A stretch of DNA of 64,000 bases from contig NZ_BMSX01000017.1 of NCBI RefSeq assembly GCF_014649375.1, forward strand, positions 62,001 to 126,000. The letters are read 5' to 3'. Shown in pieces: positions 53,925-62,103 of this stretch. Origin of the DNA: Streptomyces aurantiogriseus. Lineage in GTDB: Bacteria; Actinomycetota; Actinomycetes; Streptomycetales; Streptomycetaceae. A program made the position numbers and the translations under genes. The notes beneath the pieces are model-generated. The model made no database searches. It was not told the DNA's origin and saw only the letters and a program-made list of their open reading frames with translations. Position 1 is the first letter of the stretch. The number at the start of each line of letters is the position of its first letter.

Positions 53925-54788
53925 ATGCAGGACGAACGGGAGCGGAGGCCGGAGACGCCGGCGGAGGCTGACGGGACGACGGGGTTGTTCACGGCCTTGG
54001 GCAAGATGCTCAAACTCCTGCGGGAGCGAAAGGGGCTGACGCAGAAGGAGTTCGGGCAACTCGTCGGGTACGGGCCCGATGCGATCTCCTCCATGGAGCG
54101 AGGGGTGCGGATCATCCGGCCTGAGGTGTTGGAGCAGGCGGATGAGCTGCTGGACGCCGGGGGACTGTTCAAGCAGGCGATTCCTGAGGTTCGGGAGGCG
54201 ATGGGCCGGGTTCGGACGCGGCACCCCGAGTGGTATCGGAGTTACGCGGCCTTGGAGGCGGAGTCGCGGGAACTGCACTTGTACGCCAACCAAGGTGTGC
54301 CGGGTCTGTTGCAGACCGAGGACTACGCGCGGGCCGTGTTCTCCCGTCGGCGGCCGCTCCTCGACGAGGAGACCATCGAGAAGCGGATCACCGACCGGCT
54401 GTCACGCCAGCAAGTCCTCGACAAGTGGCCCCCGCCCATGTGCAGCTTCGTGTTGGAGGAGGTCGTCCTGGATCGGCCGATCGGAGGCCGCGTCGTCCGC
54501 GAGGGCCAGTTGAAGCAGTTGCTGCGCATCGGCGACCTGAGGAACGTGGAGATCCAGGTGATGCCGACCGGCATTGAGGACCACCCCAACATGGGCGGCG
54601 CCTTCAACCTGCTGACCCCTCAGAGGCATCCGCAGGTTGCGTACACGGAGATCCAGGAGTTTCCCCGCCTGATCACGGACCCCGAGGAGGTCCGGAAGAT
54701 CGTCGACCGCTATGGGATGATCCGGGCAATGGCCCTGTCGCCCAGGGAGTCCCGGGCATTAATCGACAAGAAGCTGGGGGAGTTGTGA
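53925..54788 (+). CDS. XRE regulator with DUF5753 (Scr1-type) domain; contains a TTA codon
   Basis: 287 aa. Helix-turn-helix near residues 25-80 (LGKMLKLLRERKGLTQKEFGQLVGYGPDAISSMERGVRI). The rest is DUF5753: YRSYAALEAESRELHLYANQGVPGLLQTEDYARAVF, VLEEVVLDRPIGG, IQVMPTGIEDHPNMGGAFNLL. It belongs to the WhiJ/AbaA-like regulator set of Streptomyces development. The Leu codon at 54759-54761 is TTA (RALIDK), so translation should depend on bldA. ATGA-type overlap with the DUF397 gene (GTGA at 54785). Confidence 0.92.
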   Translation: MQDERERRPETPAEADGTTGLFTALGKMLKLLRERKGLTQKEFGQLVGYGPDAISSMERGVRIIRPEVLEQADELLDAGGLFKQAIPEVREAMGRVRTRHPEWYRSYAALEAESRELHLYANQGVPGLLQTEDYARAVFSRRRPLLDEETIEKRITDRLSRQQVLDKWPPPMCSFVLEEVVLDRPIGGRVVREGQLKQLLRIGDLRNVEIQVMPTGIEDHPNMGGAFNLLTPQRHPQVAYTEIQEFPRLITDPEEVRKIVDRYGMIRAMALSPRESRALIDKKLGEL

Positions 54789-55027
54789 GCAGCCAAGAAC
54801 TCAACTGGTTCAAGTCCAGCTACAGCGACGGCGGAGGCGGCGAATGCCTGGAGACCGCCTACACCTGGCGCAAGTCGACCCACAGCGACGGCGAAGGCGG
54901 CGAATGCCTCGAACTCGCCGCCTGCCCCGACACCATCCACGTCCGTGACTCCAAAACCCCCACCGGACCCCGGTTGGACCTCTCCCCCGCCGCCTGGGCC
55001 GACTTCCTCGCGTATGCCGTGAAGTGA
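54785..55027 (+). CDS. DUF397 protein with duplicated motif
   Basis: 80 aa. The DUF397 signature appears twice: NWFKSSYSDGGGGECLETAY and then TWRKSTHSDGEGGECLELA, followed by CPDTIHVRDSKTPTGP and LSPAAWADFLAYA. Normal members have it once in about 60-70 residues. The partner of the preceding XRE protein, translationally coupled to it. DUF397 proteins are thought to bind and modulate the cognate DUF5753 regulator. Confidence 0.9.
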   Translation: MSSQELNWFKSSYSDGGGGECLETAYTWRKSTHSDGEGGECLELAACPDTIHVRDSKTPTGPRLDLSPAAWADFLAYAVK

Positions 55028-55044
55028 CCGTCGGGGCCGACCGC

Positions 55045-55911
55045 TCAGACCGCGGTCCGCTCCACGGGGATCCACAGCTCCGCGTCCGCCTGTGCCGCGT
55101 CCTGGGACAGGCGGGTGCGCAGGATCTCCGGTCCCGGCCTGCTCTGGTACGGGTTGGACGGGAACCACTGGGTGAACACGTCCCGCCACAGGTACTGGAG
55201 CGCCTGCGGGAACGGCCCGGAGTTCTCGAAGACGGCCCATGTGCCCGCCGGGACGACGAGCGCGTCCAGGTCGTCCGGGGCGGCGGCTCCGGTCACCACG
55301 CCGTGGTAGTAGTCGAGTTCGGTTCCCTCGGCCCGGCTCGGGTCGAGATTGTCGCTCACCCCTACGATCCCAACCGGCTCCTGGTCGGACAGAGCGGCGA
55401 TGCGCTGCATCGTCTCCTGGCCGATACCCCGGATGAACTGTGCGATCTGCGGGTTCATCCCCTCGTGGACGAGCGGGACCCGGACCTTCTTGCCGACCAC
55501 ACGGAACTGCTCCTTCTCCACGACCCGGTATCGCATGCTGCCACTCCCTTCGACGACGAGACGGAAGGACATCCGAGGCTGGGAGCGCAGTGAGGCACCT
55601 GTCCGCCGGGCCTCGCCCGGACCCACACCGTGCATGGCCCGGAACGCACGCGCGAACGCCTCCCCCGAGCCGTAGCCGTAGCGCACCGCGATCTCCAGCA
55701 GCGTCCGCTCCCCGGCGAGCACCTCGGCACCGGCGATGGTGAGCCGTCTGCGCCGGATGTACTCCGACAGCGAGATCCCCGCCAGCGCGGAGAACAGCCG
55801 ACGGAAGTGGTACTCCGACGTCATCGCGATCCGCGCCAGCTCGGTCACCTCGATCCGCTGATCGAGATGCGACTCGATGTGGTCCAGGGCCTCGTTCAGC
55901 CGCTCCAGCAC
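55045..55911 (-). CDS. AraC-family regulator with GyrI-like effector domain
   Basis: 288 aa. Two helix-turn-helix units at the N-terminus: RIEVTELARIAMTSEYHFRRLFSALAGISLSEYIRRRRL and LLEIAVRYGYGSGEAFARAFRAMHG. The C-terminal half is a GyrI/SHV-like ligand domain (VVEKEQFRVVGKKVRVP, VVPAGTWAVFENSGPFPQALQYLW, GPEILRT). The layout matches Rob/SoxS-type or multidrug-sensing regulators. GTG start. Monocistronic; no transporter is adjacent. Confidence 0.88.
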   Translation of the reverse strand: MLERLNEALDHIESHLDQRIEVTELARIAMTSEYHFRRLFSALAGISLSEYIRRRRLTIAGAEVLAGERTLLEIAVRYGYGSGEAFARAFRAMHGVGPGEARRTGASLRSQPRMSFRLVVEGSGSMRYRVVEKEQFRVVGKKVRVPLVHEGMNPQIAQFIRGIGQETMQRIAALSDQEPVGIVGVSDNLDPSRAEGTELDYYHGVVTGAAAPDDLDALVVPAGTWAVFENSGPFPQALQYLWRDVFTQWFPSNPYQSRPGPEILRTRLSQDAAQADAELWIPVERTAV

Positions 55912-55988
55912 CTCGGTCTCCTTCCCTTACGCCCTTCACGTTAGGAAGACCGCACCCTGCCGGACCCGACATCCTGTGCCCGGTCCGA

Positions 55989-56474
55989 TCACCTCCCCGG
56001 GGCCGGCCCCCACGGGTCCTCCGCCAGGACGGACGGAGCCGCCAGCGCCGCCTCGAACGCCGTACGGTCGAAGGTGAAGGGGCCGATCCGCAGCTCGCCC
56101 CACTGCTTGCGGTGCGGTTGGCGGAAGGACGACCAGGTGACCGTCGTCGGGGTCGTGGCGATGCTCGCCATGAGGGGCCAGCAGCCCCAGTGGCCGCACG
56201 GGCATCCCAGGAGCGGGGCGCTGTCGGCGGCGGTGAGGAAGTGGGCGGGGCGGTCGGCGAAGTCCGGTACGCCGAGGCCGTCGTGCTGGTTCCGTACGGT
56301 CTCGGCGAGCTCCGCCTCGTCGTCCTCGAACTGCCCCTCCAGCTCCGGCCGCCACAGCTCGCGCGTCGCCTCGGCCGCGTACGCGCGGAGGTCCCTGCCG
56401 TCGACGCGGATGCCCCAGAGGAGGGAGGAGGGATTCTCGGCCCAGGGATAGTGGAAGAACTCGATGCGGTTCAC
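55989..56474 (-). CDS. Hypothetical protein with CxCGxxGC motif
   Basis: 161 aa. The centre has LLGCPCGHWGCWPL, a compact Cys cluster that could bind a metal. Other patches (FFHYPWAENPSSLLWGIRVDGRDLRAYA; GPFTFDRTAFEAAL) look conserved-type. The GTG at 56474 is favoured by GGGAGG 9 nt upstream. No domain name can be given with confidence. Confidence 0.65.
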   Translation of the reverse strand: MNRIEFFHYPWAENPSSLLWGIRVDGRDLRAYAAEATRELWRPELEGQFEDDEAELAETVRNQHDGLGVPDFADRPAHFLTAADSAPLLGCPCGHWGCWPLMASIATTPTTVTWSSFRQPHRKQWGELRIGPFTFDRTAFEAALAAPSVLAEDPWGPAPGR

Positions 56475-56515
56475 GGGCCGCATCCTCCCGGGAACGGACC
56501 CGCCCCGCGAACGCA

Positions 56516-58426
56516 TTACTGCGGGTACAGCCCCTCCACCGCGTCCGCGAAGTCCCGCAGGATCGCCTCACGCCGCAGCTTCATGGACGGGGTGAGGTGG
56601 CCCTCCATCTCGCTGAAGTCGCGGGGCAGGATGGCGAAGCGGCGGATGGACTCCGGGCGGGAGACCAGCTTGTTGGCCTCGTCGATCGCTCGCTGGAGGA
56701 CGGCGTTGAGCTCCTCGTCACCGATCAGCAGCTCCGGCGGTACCGGGTGCTTGCCGTTCATCTGGCGCCAGTGGGTGAGGCCGTCGGGGTCGAGGGTGAT
56801 GAGGGCGGAGACGTAGGGGCGGCCGTCGCCGAGGACCATGCACTGGGAGATCAGGGGGTGCGAGCGCAGCCAGTTCTCCAGGGGGGCGGGGGCGACGCTC
56901 TTGCCGCCCGCCGTGATGATCATCTCCTTCTTGCGGCCGGTGATGGTCAGGTAGCCCTCGTCGTCCAGCTCGCCGATGTCGCCGGTGGCCAGCCAGCCGT
57001 CGGGGGCCGCCGGGACCACTCCCCCGGCCGCCGGGTCCCAGTAGCCGCGCAGGACGTGGTCACCGGCGACGAGGATCTCGCCGTCGGCCGCTATGCGGAT
57101 CTTCGTCCCGGGGAGGGGCCAGCCCACCGTCCCCAGGCGCGGCTTCAGCGGTGGCGTCACCGTCGACGCGGCCGTCGTCTCCGTCAGGCCGTAGCCCTCG
57201 TAGATCTCGATGCCGGCGCCCAGGTAGAACGCGGCGAGACGGCGGCCCAGCGGGGAGCCGCCGCAGATCGCGTGGCGGACGCGGCCGCCCATGGCGTTGC
57301 GGATCCGGCGGTAGACCAGCGGGTCGTAGAAGGTGCGGGCGGCGCGGAGGGTGGCGCCGGGGCCGTGTCCGGTGCCGGTCTTCTGGGCTTCGACCGCCTC
57401 GCCGTAGCGGATGGCGGTGTTCGCCGCCCGGTCGAAGGTGCTGACCCGGCCGCCTGCCTCCGCCTTCGCGCGGGCCGAGTTGAAGATCTTCTCCAGCATG
57501 TACGGGATGGCCAGGAGACAGGTGGGTCTGAACGCGGCCAGGTCCGGCAGGAGTTCGTCGGCCTTGAGGCTCGGGGCGTGGCCGAGGCGGACGCGGGCGC
57601 GGACGCAGGCGATGGCGACCATCCGGCCGAAGACGTGGGACATGGGGAGGAAGAGGAGGACGGAGAGGTCCTCGGTGGTCGACTTGAAGACCGGGTAGAG
57701 GAGTTCGATCGCGTTGTCGACCTCGGCGAAGAAGTTGCCGTGGGTGAGGGCGCAGCCCTTGGGGCGGCCCGTGGTGCCGGAGGTGTAGATGAGGGTGGCC
57801 AGGGTGTCGGGGACCAACATGCCGCGGCGGACGTCGACTTCGGCGCCGGGGACCTGCTCGCCCAGCTCCGCCAGGCGCTCCACGTGTCCCTTCTCCATCA
57901 CCCACATGTGCCGGAGGTCGGGCAGCCGGTCGCGCTCGGGGCCGATGGCCGCCGCCTGCCCGACGGTCTCGGTGACCAGGGCGACCGCTCCGGAGTCCTG
58001 GAGGATCCAGCGGGTCTGGAAGACGGAGGAGGTCGGGTAGACGGGGACGGTGACCAGGCCGGCCGCCCAGGCGGCGAAGTCGAGCAGCGTCCACTCGTAC
58101 GTCGTGCGGGCCATGATGGCGATCCGGTCGCCCGGCATCAGGCCCTCGCCGATCAACCCCTTGGCCACGGCGTGCACTTGGGCGGCGAATCGTTCCGCCG
58201 TCACGTCCGTCCAGAGGCCGTCCTGCCCCTTGCGACTGAGCACCACCGCGTCCGGCGCCGCCTCCGCGTTGTCGAAGGGCAGGTCGGCGAGCGAACCGTA
58301 CGTCACCGGGCGGGCGAACGCCGGTACGGACGCCTCCCGTACGGCACCGTCCAGCCGGCGCGTCTCGGGTTCCACGAGGGCGGGGGGAGCGTCGAAGTCT
58401 GCGGAGGTGGAGTACGAGGTGGACAC
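56516..58426 (-). CDS. Long-chain fatty-acid-CoA ligase (AMP-binding)
   Basis: 636 aa. Adenylate-forming motifs: LIYTSGTTGRPKGCALTHGN (P-loop-like), YGLTETTAASTV, GDIGELDDEGYLTITGRKKEMI and the C-terminal FSEMEGHLTPSMKLRR with the catalytic-type Lys. It activates long-chain fatty acids to CoA esters in the cytosol. GTG start with GGGAGCC upstream. Divergent from maoC, which supports a lipid role for the region; which chain it prefers is not shown. Confidence 0.92.
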   Translation of the reverse strand: MSTSYSTSADFDAPPALVEPETRRLDGAVREASVPAFARPVTYGSLADLPFDNAEAAPDAVVLSRKGQDGLWTDVTAERFAAQVHAVAKGLIGEGLMPGDRIAIMARTTYEWTLLDFAAWAAGLVTVPVYPTSSVFQTRWILQDSGAVALVTETVGQAAAIGPERDRLPDLRHMWVMEKGHVERLAELGEQVPGAEVDVRRGMLVPDTLATLIYTSGTTGRPKGCALTHGNFFAEVDNAIELLYPVFKSTTEDLSVLLFLPMSHVFGRMVAIACVRARVRLGHAPSLKADELLPDLAAFRPTCLLAIPYMLEKIFNSARAKAEAGGRVSTFDRAANTAIRYGEAVEAQKTGTGHGPGATLRAARTFYDPLVYRRIRNAMGGRVRHAICGGSPLGRRLAAFYLGAGIEIYEGYGLTETTAASTVTPPLKPRLGTVGWPLPGTKIRIAADGEILVAGDHVLRGYWDPAAGGVVPAAPDGWLATGDIGELDDEGYLTITGRKKEMIITAGGKSVAPAPLENWLRSHPLISQCMVLGDGRPYVSALITLDPDGLTHWRQMNGKHPVPPELLIGDEELNAVLQRAIDEANKLVSRPESIRRFAILPRDFSEMEGHLTPSMKLRREAILRDFADAVEGLYPQ

Positions 58427-58714
58427 GGGCGGCTCCCTGGGCGTGCAGCTGGAGAACTGCTTGCTGCATGAAGTACGTGCCTCGCGTGCCGAGGCGTTCA
58501 CCGGGTTGGCCCCGAAGAAAGGGGTTACCGCCGGTTAGGTAGGGGATCGTACGGGGTTCGCGTGGGGGGGCTGTGTGGTTTCGGGGATGATCCGGGGCTG
58601 GGGGTGTGCAATCTCGGGGGCTAGGTGAGTGACTCTCAGGTTCGGTTCCGGAAGGCGCTCGGCCTTCTCTCCGGAAGGACGCTCGTCCCGGTCGCACCGC
58701 TGCGACGTCGGCTT

Positions 58715-58744
58715 ACCAGCGGTAACCTTACTCCGAAGTAAGAA
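58715..58744. promoter_or_regulatory. Two adjacent dyads upstream of maoC
   Basis: TTACC-agc-GGTAA (58715-58727) and CTTACT-ccga-AGTAAG (58729-58744) are perfect inverted repeats one base apart, ending 27 bp before the MaoC start. The 345-bp divergent spacer to the acyl-CoA ligase is otherwise without gene-like sequence. Paired palindromes fit TetR-type operators, and a TetR gene follows maoC. Confidence 0.55.
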
Positions 58745-58771
58745 GCCCTGGGAGAGCTGGGAGATCTGGAC

Positions 58772-59686
58772 ATGGCCGACCGCTATCCGCGTCCCCCGGC
58801 CCTCGGCCCCCTCCTCGCCCGCGGCGCCCTCCTCTCCCCCTTCAAACGCCCGCACCCGGACGCCGACTACCCGCGGGCCCGCCTGGTCCTGCCCGGCCTG
58901 CGGGTCGACCTCGCCCGGCTGACCGCGTACGAACGTGTCTGCGGCTTCCCCACCGGCGAGGACACCCTGCCGGTCACCTATCCGCACGTCCTCGGCTTCC
59001 CCCTGGCCATGTCCCTGATGAGCGACCGGAACTTCCCGCTGCCCCTCCTCGGCCTCGTCCACACGTCGATCGAGATCACCCGCCACCGCCCCCTGCCGGC
59101 GACCGGCACCTACGAACTCAGCGTCCACATCGACCGGTTGGCCCCGCACCGACGCGGCACGGAGGCGTCCGTCGTCACGGAGGTACGGGACGGCGGAGAG
59201 CTGGTGTGGGAGTCGACGAGCACCTGTCTGGCACGGCACCGCACCCAGGAGACAGCCCCCGCCGAGCGCGAGACACTCCCCGCTGAGCCCGAGACACTCC
59301 CCGCCGAGCCGCCCGCCCCCGCTGCGGCCCCGGTCCCGGTCCCGGCCCCGTCTCCCCTGCCCGTCCTCGACGAGTGGCGGCTCGCCGCCGACGTGGGCCG
59401 CCGCTACGGCGCCGCCTCCGGCGACCGCAACCCCATCCACCTCCACCCCCTCACCGCCCGCCTCTTCGGCTTCCCCCGCGCCATAGCCCACGGCATGTGG
59501 ACCGCCGCCCGCTGCCTCGCCGCCCACGGCACCCCGCAGGCGGTGCGCGTACGGGCCGACTTCCGGGCGCCGGTGCTGCTGCCGGGGGCGGTGGTGTTCG
59601 CGGCGGACGGGAGGCGGTTCGAGCTGCGGGGCCTCGGGGATGCGGGTCGGGTGCATGTGAGCGGGCGGGTGGACCAGCTCATGTGA
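58772..59686 (+). CDS. MaoC-family hot-dog dehydratase-like protein
   Basis: 304 aa. The C-terminal hot-dog has the R-hydratase signature GRRYGAASGDRNPIHLH, with Asp and His, and IAHGMWTAARC. The N-terminal half is a second, degenerate hot-dog (LPVTYPHVLGFPLAMSLM, EITRHRPLPATGTYEL), separated by a Pro/Glu/Ala linker. It should hydrate enoyl thioesters in fatty-acid metabolism. In Streptomyces such genes often sit with a ketoreductase and thiolase; here only a TetR gene follows. Confidence 0.85.
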   Translation: MADRYPRPPALGPLLARGALLSPFKRPHPDADYPRARLVLPGLRVDLARLTAYERVCGFPTGEDTLPVTYPHVLGFPLAMSLMSDRNFPLPLLGLVHTSIEITRHRPLPATGTYELSVHIDRLAPHRRGTEASVVTEVRDGGELVWESTSTCLARHRTQETAPAERETLPAEPETLPAEPPAPAAAPVPVPAPSPLPVLDEWRLAADVGRRYGAASGDRNPIHLHPLTARLFGFPRAIAHGMWTAARCLAAHGTPQAVRVRADFRAPVLLPGAVVFAADGRRFELRGLGDAGRVHVSGRVDQLM

Positions 59687-59772
59687 GGCCGGTGCAGGTG
59701 AGGCCGGCTCGTGTGAGGCCGGTGCAGGTGAGGCCGGCTCGCGTGAGGCCGACGCGAGTGAGGCCGGCTCAG
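59683..59772. repeat. 15-bp tandem repeat spanning two stop codons
   Basis: Six units of the form gtgaggccggtgcag fill 59683-59772. The first contains the maoC stop TGA (59684-59686), the last contains the reversed tetR stop (59769-59771). The array separates two convergent genes and could move their termini when it expands. Confidence 0.9.
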
Positions 59773-60428
59773 GTGAGGGGCTGGGGCTCCGGCGGTGCTG
59801 TCCAGGGCCGCCCGCCCATCAGGTTCCCCAGCCCGGCCCACGCGAAGTTCATCAGTGTCGCCGCCGCCTGCCGGGCCGAAACGCCCTCGGTGGTGTTGGC
59901 CCAGGCGGCGAGGGACTCGGCGGCGCCGACCAGGGCTTCGGCGAGGCCTGCCACCTCGTGTTCGGGGAGGTCTGGGGCGCGGTGCGCCTCGCGAGCGGCG
60001 ACGGCGATCAGCTGGGTGACGAAGGCGACGATCTCCGCGCGCATCGCGGCGACCTCGGCGGCGAAGGGCTCGCCGTGGGTGCGAGCCTGGAGGTGCAGGA
60101 CGGACCAGGCGTGCGGGTGCTGCCCAGTGTGGGCGAAGAACGCCTGCAGGCCGTCCCAGAGTTGGCGGTCGGCGGGCAGATCGGTGTGGACGCCCGCGCG
60201 CACCGCTTCGACGAGGGCCTTGGCCTCGCGGCGGATACAGGCGGTGAAAAGGTCTTCCTTGGAGTTCAGGTACAGGTAGACCAACGGCTTGGAGACGCCC
60301 GCCAGTTCGGCGATCTCGTCCATCGACGCGGCCATGTACCCCCGCCGCCCGAAGATCTCCACGGCTGCGTCCAGCATCTGCTGCTCACGGACGGCACGCG
60401 GCATCCGCTTGGTCTTCACGGCACCCAT
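59769..60428 (-). CDS. TetR-family transcriptional regulator
   Basis: 219 aa. N-terminal helix-turn-helix: MLDAAVEIFGRRGYMAASMDEIAELAGVSKPLVYLYLNSKEDLFTAC. The C-terminal helices carry an Ala-rich ligand domain. It converges with maoC and is the natural candidate to bind the dyads upstream of maoC, as in lipid-responsive TetR circuits. ATG start at 60428. Confidence 0.88.
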   Translation of the reverse strand: MGAVKTKRMPRAVREQQMLDAAVEIFGRRGYMAASMDEIAELAGVSKPLVYLYLNSKEDLFTACIRREAKALVEAVRAGVHTDLPADRQLWDGLQAFFAHTGQHPHAWSVLHLQARTHGEPFAAEVAAMRAEIVAFVTQLIAVAAREAHRAPDLPEHEVAGLAEALVGAAESLAAWANTTEGVSARQAAATLMNFAWAGLGNLMGGRPWTAPPEPQPLT

Positions 60429-60465
60429 GGGGCAAGACTAGTTGGGGCCGACGGCGGTGGCTTTT

Positions 60466-60765
60466 CTACGACGTCTGCGCCTGACCCTGCGCGGAATCGG
60501 CGGCCTCGTCCTCCTGGCTGCGGTTCGCCTCCAGGTTGGCCTTGACCCGGTCGACCTTCTGCACCACCTGGATCGACGCGCGGTCGCGTTCCTTGCGCAG
60601 CGCCACGAAGCTGATCGGGGCGGAGATCACCAGCGCGAGCAGGATGATCCACATGCCGTTGGAGTCGCCGAGGCCGGCGGGGAAGACACCGAAGTAGACG
60701 AGCCCCCAGACGGCCACGAGGCAGCCTGCGAAGACACCGAGGCGCATCAACGTGTAGCGGAGCAT
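60466..60765 (-). CDS. DUF4229-type small membrane protein
   Basis: 99 aa. Two helices (LMRLGVFAGCLVAVWGLVYF and MWIILLALVISAPISFVAL), then a charged tail (KERDRASIQVVQKVDRVKANLEANRSQEDE). The pattern is that of DUF4229, a two-helix actinobacterial family of unknown function. ATG at 60765 begins MLRYTLMRL; a longer start is less likely. Alone between tetR and an acetyltransferase. Confidence 0.8.
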   Translation of the reverse strand: MLRYTLMRLGVFAGCLVAVWGLVYFGVFPAGLGDSNGMWIILLALVISAPISFVALRKERDRASIQVVQKVDRVKANLEANRSQEDEAADSAQGQAQTS

Positions 60766-60797
60766 CTCAATCCACTCTTCCGATTCCAAAAGGGGCC

Positions 60798-60824
60798 GTC
60801 GTCCAGTGAAGCACGCCGGACGAC
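60798..60824 (-). terminator. Terminator of the GNAT gene
   Basis: GTCGTCC and GGACGAC form a 7-bp stem with a 13-nt loop; on the minus strand it is followed by ggccccttttgg, a short T-run. It lies 40 bases after the GNAT stop. Confidence 0.6.
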
Positions 60825-60865
60825 CGATCTTGCAGGGGGGTGGAGGCCGCCCCAAGGGCTGCGGA

Positions 60866-61390
60866 TCACGTCAGGGGCAGCAGCATGTGCACGTCGTCCC
60901 GGTCGTCGCCCGATGCCACGCGTATCGCGCCGGGGATCCGGCCCACCTCCTGGTATCCGCAGGAGGTGTAGAAGCGCTCCAGGCCGAGGCCGCCCCGGCA
61001 GGAGAGGCGTATGGCCTCGATCTCGTCGAAGGTGCGGGCCGCGTCGGCGGCGGCGGTCAGCAGGTCGCGGCCGTAGCCCATGCCCTGGTGCTCGGGGTGC
61101 ACCATCACGGTGTAGAGCCACAGCCAGTGGGTCATCAGCCGGTGCGTGTTGAGGGTGAGGAACGCGGTCGCGGCGACCTGTCCGGCCTCGTCGTGGCCGA
61201 CGAGGAGGCGGGTGCGGCCCTCCGCCATCTGCACGAGGTGTCTGACCACCTCGGGCCGGACCTCCTCCCGCGTCACCGGCGCCACGAAGCCGACGGCGCC
61301 GCCCGCGTTGGTGACATCCGTCCACAGGTCGAGGATGCCGTCGCGCAGGGCGGGAGTGACGGCGGGGTCGAGAGTGAAGGTAAGCGGCAC
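60866..61390 (-). CDS. GNAT-family N-acetyltransferase
   Basis: 174 aa. Acetyl-CoA loop in VMVHPEHQGMGYGRDLLTAA, upstream VAATAFLTLNTHRLM, downstream GLGLERFYTSCGYQEVGRIPGAIRV. The arrangement resembles broad-substrate members that act on amines. Starts with GTG. It lies 25 bp after the udgX stop, so the two may be one transcript. Confidence 0.82.
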   Translation of the reverse strand: MPLTFTLDPAVTPALRDGILDLWTDVTNAGGAVGFVAPVTREEVRPEVVRHLVQMAEGRTRLLVGHDEAGQVAATAFLTLNTHRLMTHWLWLYTVMVHPEHQGMGYGRDLLTAAADAARTFDEIEAIRLSCRGGLGLERFYTSCGYQEVGRIPGAIRVASGDDRDDVHMLLPLT

Positions 61391-61415
61391 CTGAGCATCG
61401 TAGCCATTACGGGGA

Positions 61416-62072
61416 CTAGGCCAGGACGCGTGCCGCCACCTTCAGGTCCGCGACCAGGCCCTGGTACGCGGCCTCACGGTCGTCGGACCGCAGGACCGAG
61501 GACGGGTGCACGGTCGGGACCAGCCGCTCCGGGCGTCCGTGGATCTCCCGCTCCAGGACCGTCCCGCGCACCTCGGTGACCCGGAACGACGACCCCAGCA
61601 GCGCCTTGCCCGCCGTCGCCCCCAGCACCACGATCAGCTCGGGCTCGACGAGCGCCAGCTCGGCGGCCAGCCACGGCCCGCACGCCGTCATCTCGCGCAG
61701 GGTCGGCGCCTTGTGGATCCGGCGCTTGCGCGGCTCGGCCTGGGTGAACTTGAAGTGCTTGACGGCGTTGGTGACGTACGTCTCGCCGGGGTCGATGCCG
61801 GCCTCCTCGAGCGCCCGGTCGAGCAGTTTCCCCGCGGGGCCGACGAAGGGCTTGCCCTGGCGGTCCTCCTGGTCCCCGGGCTGCTCGCCGACGAGCATCA
61901 CCCGGGCGTCCGCCGCCCCCGCGCCGAACACGGTCTGCGTGGCGTCCCGGTGCAGCGGACAGCCCCGGCAGTCGGCGGCGGCCCGGCGCAGAGCGGTCAG
62001 CCCGCCGTGGTCCGGTACGAAGGGTTCGGCGGTGTAGGCGTCTTCGGGCGCGGCGGCCGTACGGGGACTCAC
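61416..62072 (-). CDS. udgX: UdgX-type uracil-DNA glycosylase
   Basis: 218 aa, family 4/5-like uracil glycosylase fold with a 4Fe-4S cluster (CRGCPLHRDATQTVFG Cys pair plus later Cys). Motif 1 is GEQPGDQEDRQGKPFVGPAGK and the end motif HPSSVLR. The insertion KRRIHKAP is the UdgX hallmark: its His forms a covalent bond to uracil-derived abasic DNA in the mycobacterial enzyme. So this protein should bind uracil DNA tightly and end by cross-linking to it. GTG start. Confidence 0.9.
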   Translation of the reverse strand: MSPRTAAAPEDAYTAEPFVPDHGGLTALRRAAADCRGCPLHRDATQTVFGAGAADARVMLVGEQPGDQEDRQGKPFVGPAGKLLDRALEEAGIDPGETYVTNAVKHFKFTQAEPRKRRIHKAPTLREMTACGPWLAAELALVEPELIVVLGATAGKALLGSSFRVTEVRGTVLEREIHGRPERLVPTVHPSSVLRSDDREAAYQGLVADLKVAARVLA

Positions 62073-62103
62073 CCCCGCCGAGTACCCCCGCGCCCGGCGG
62101 GCC

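Noticed and set aside
58427..58771. Small gene between ligase and maoC
   Set aside because: Only shadows and short frames; the region is better explained as promoters with dyads.
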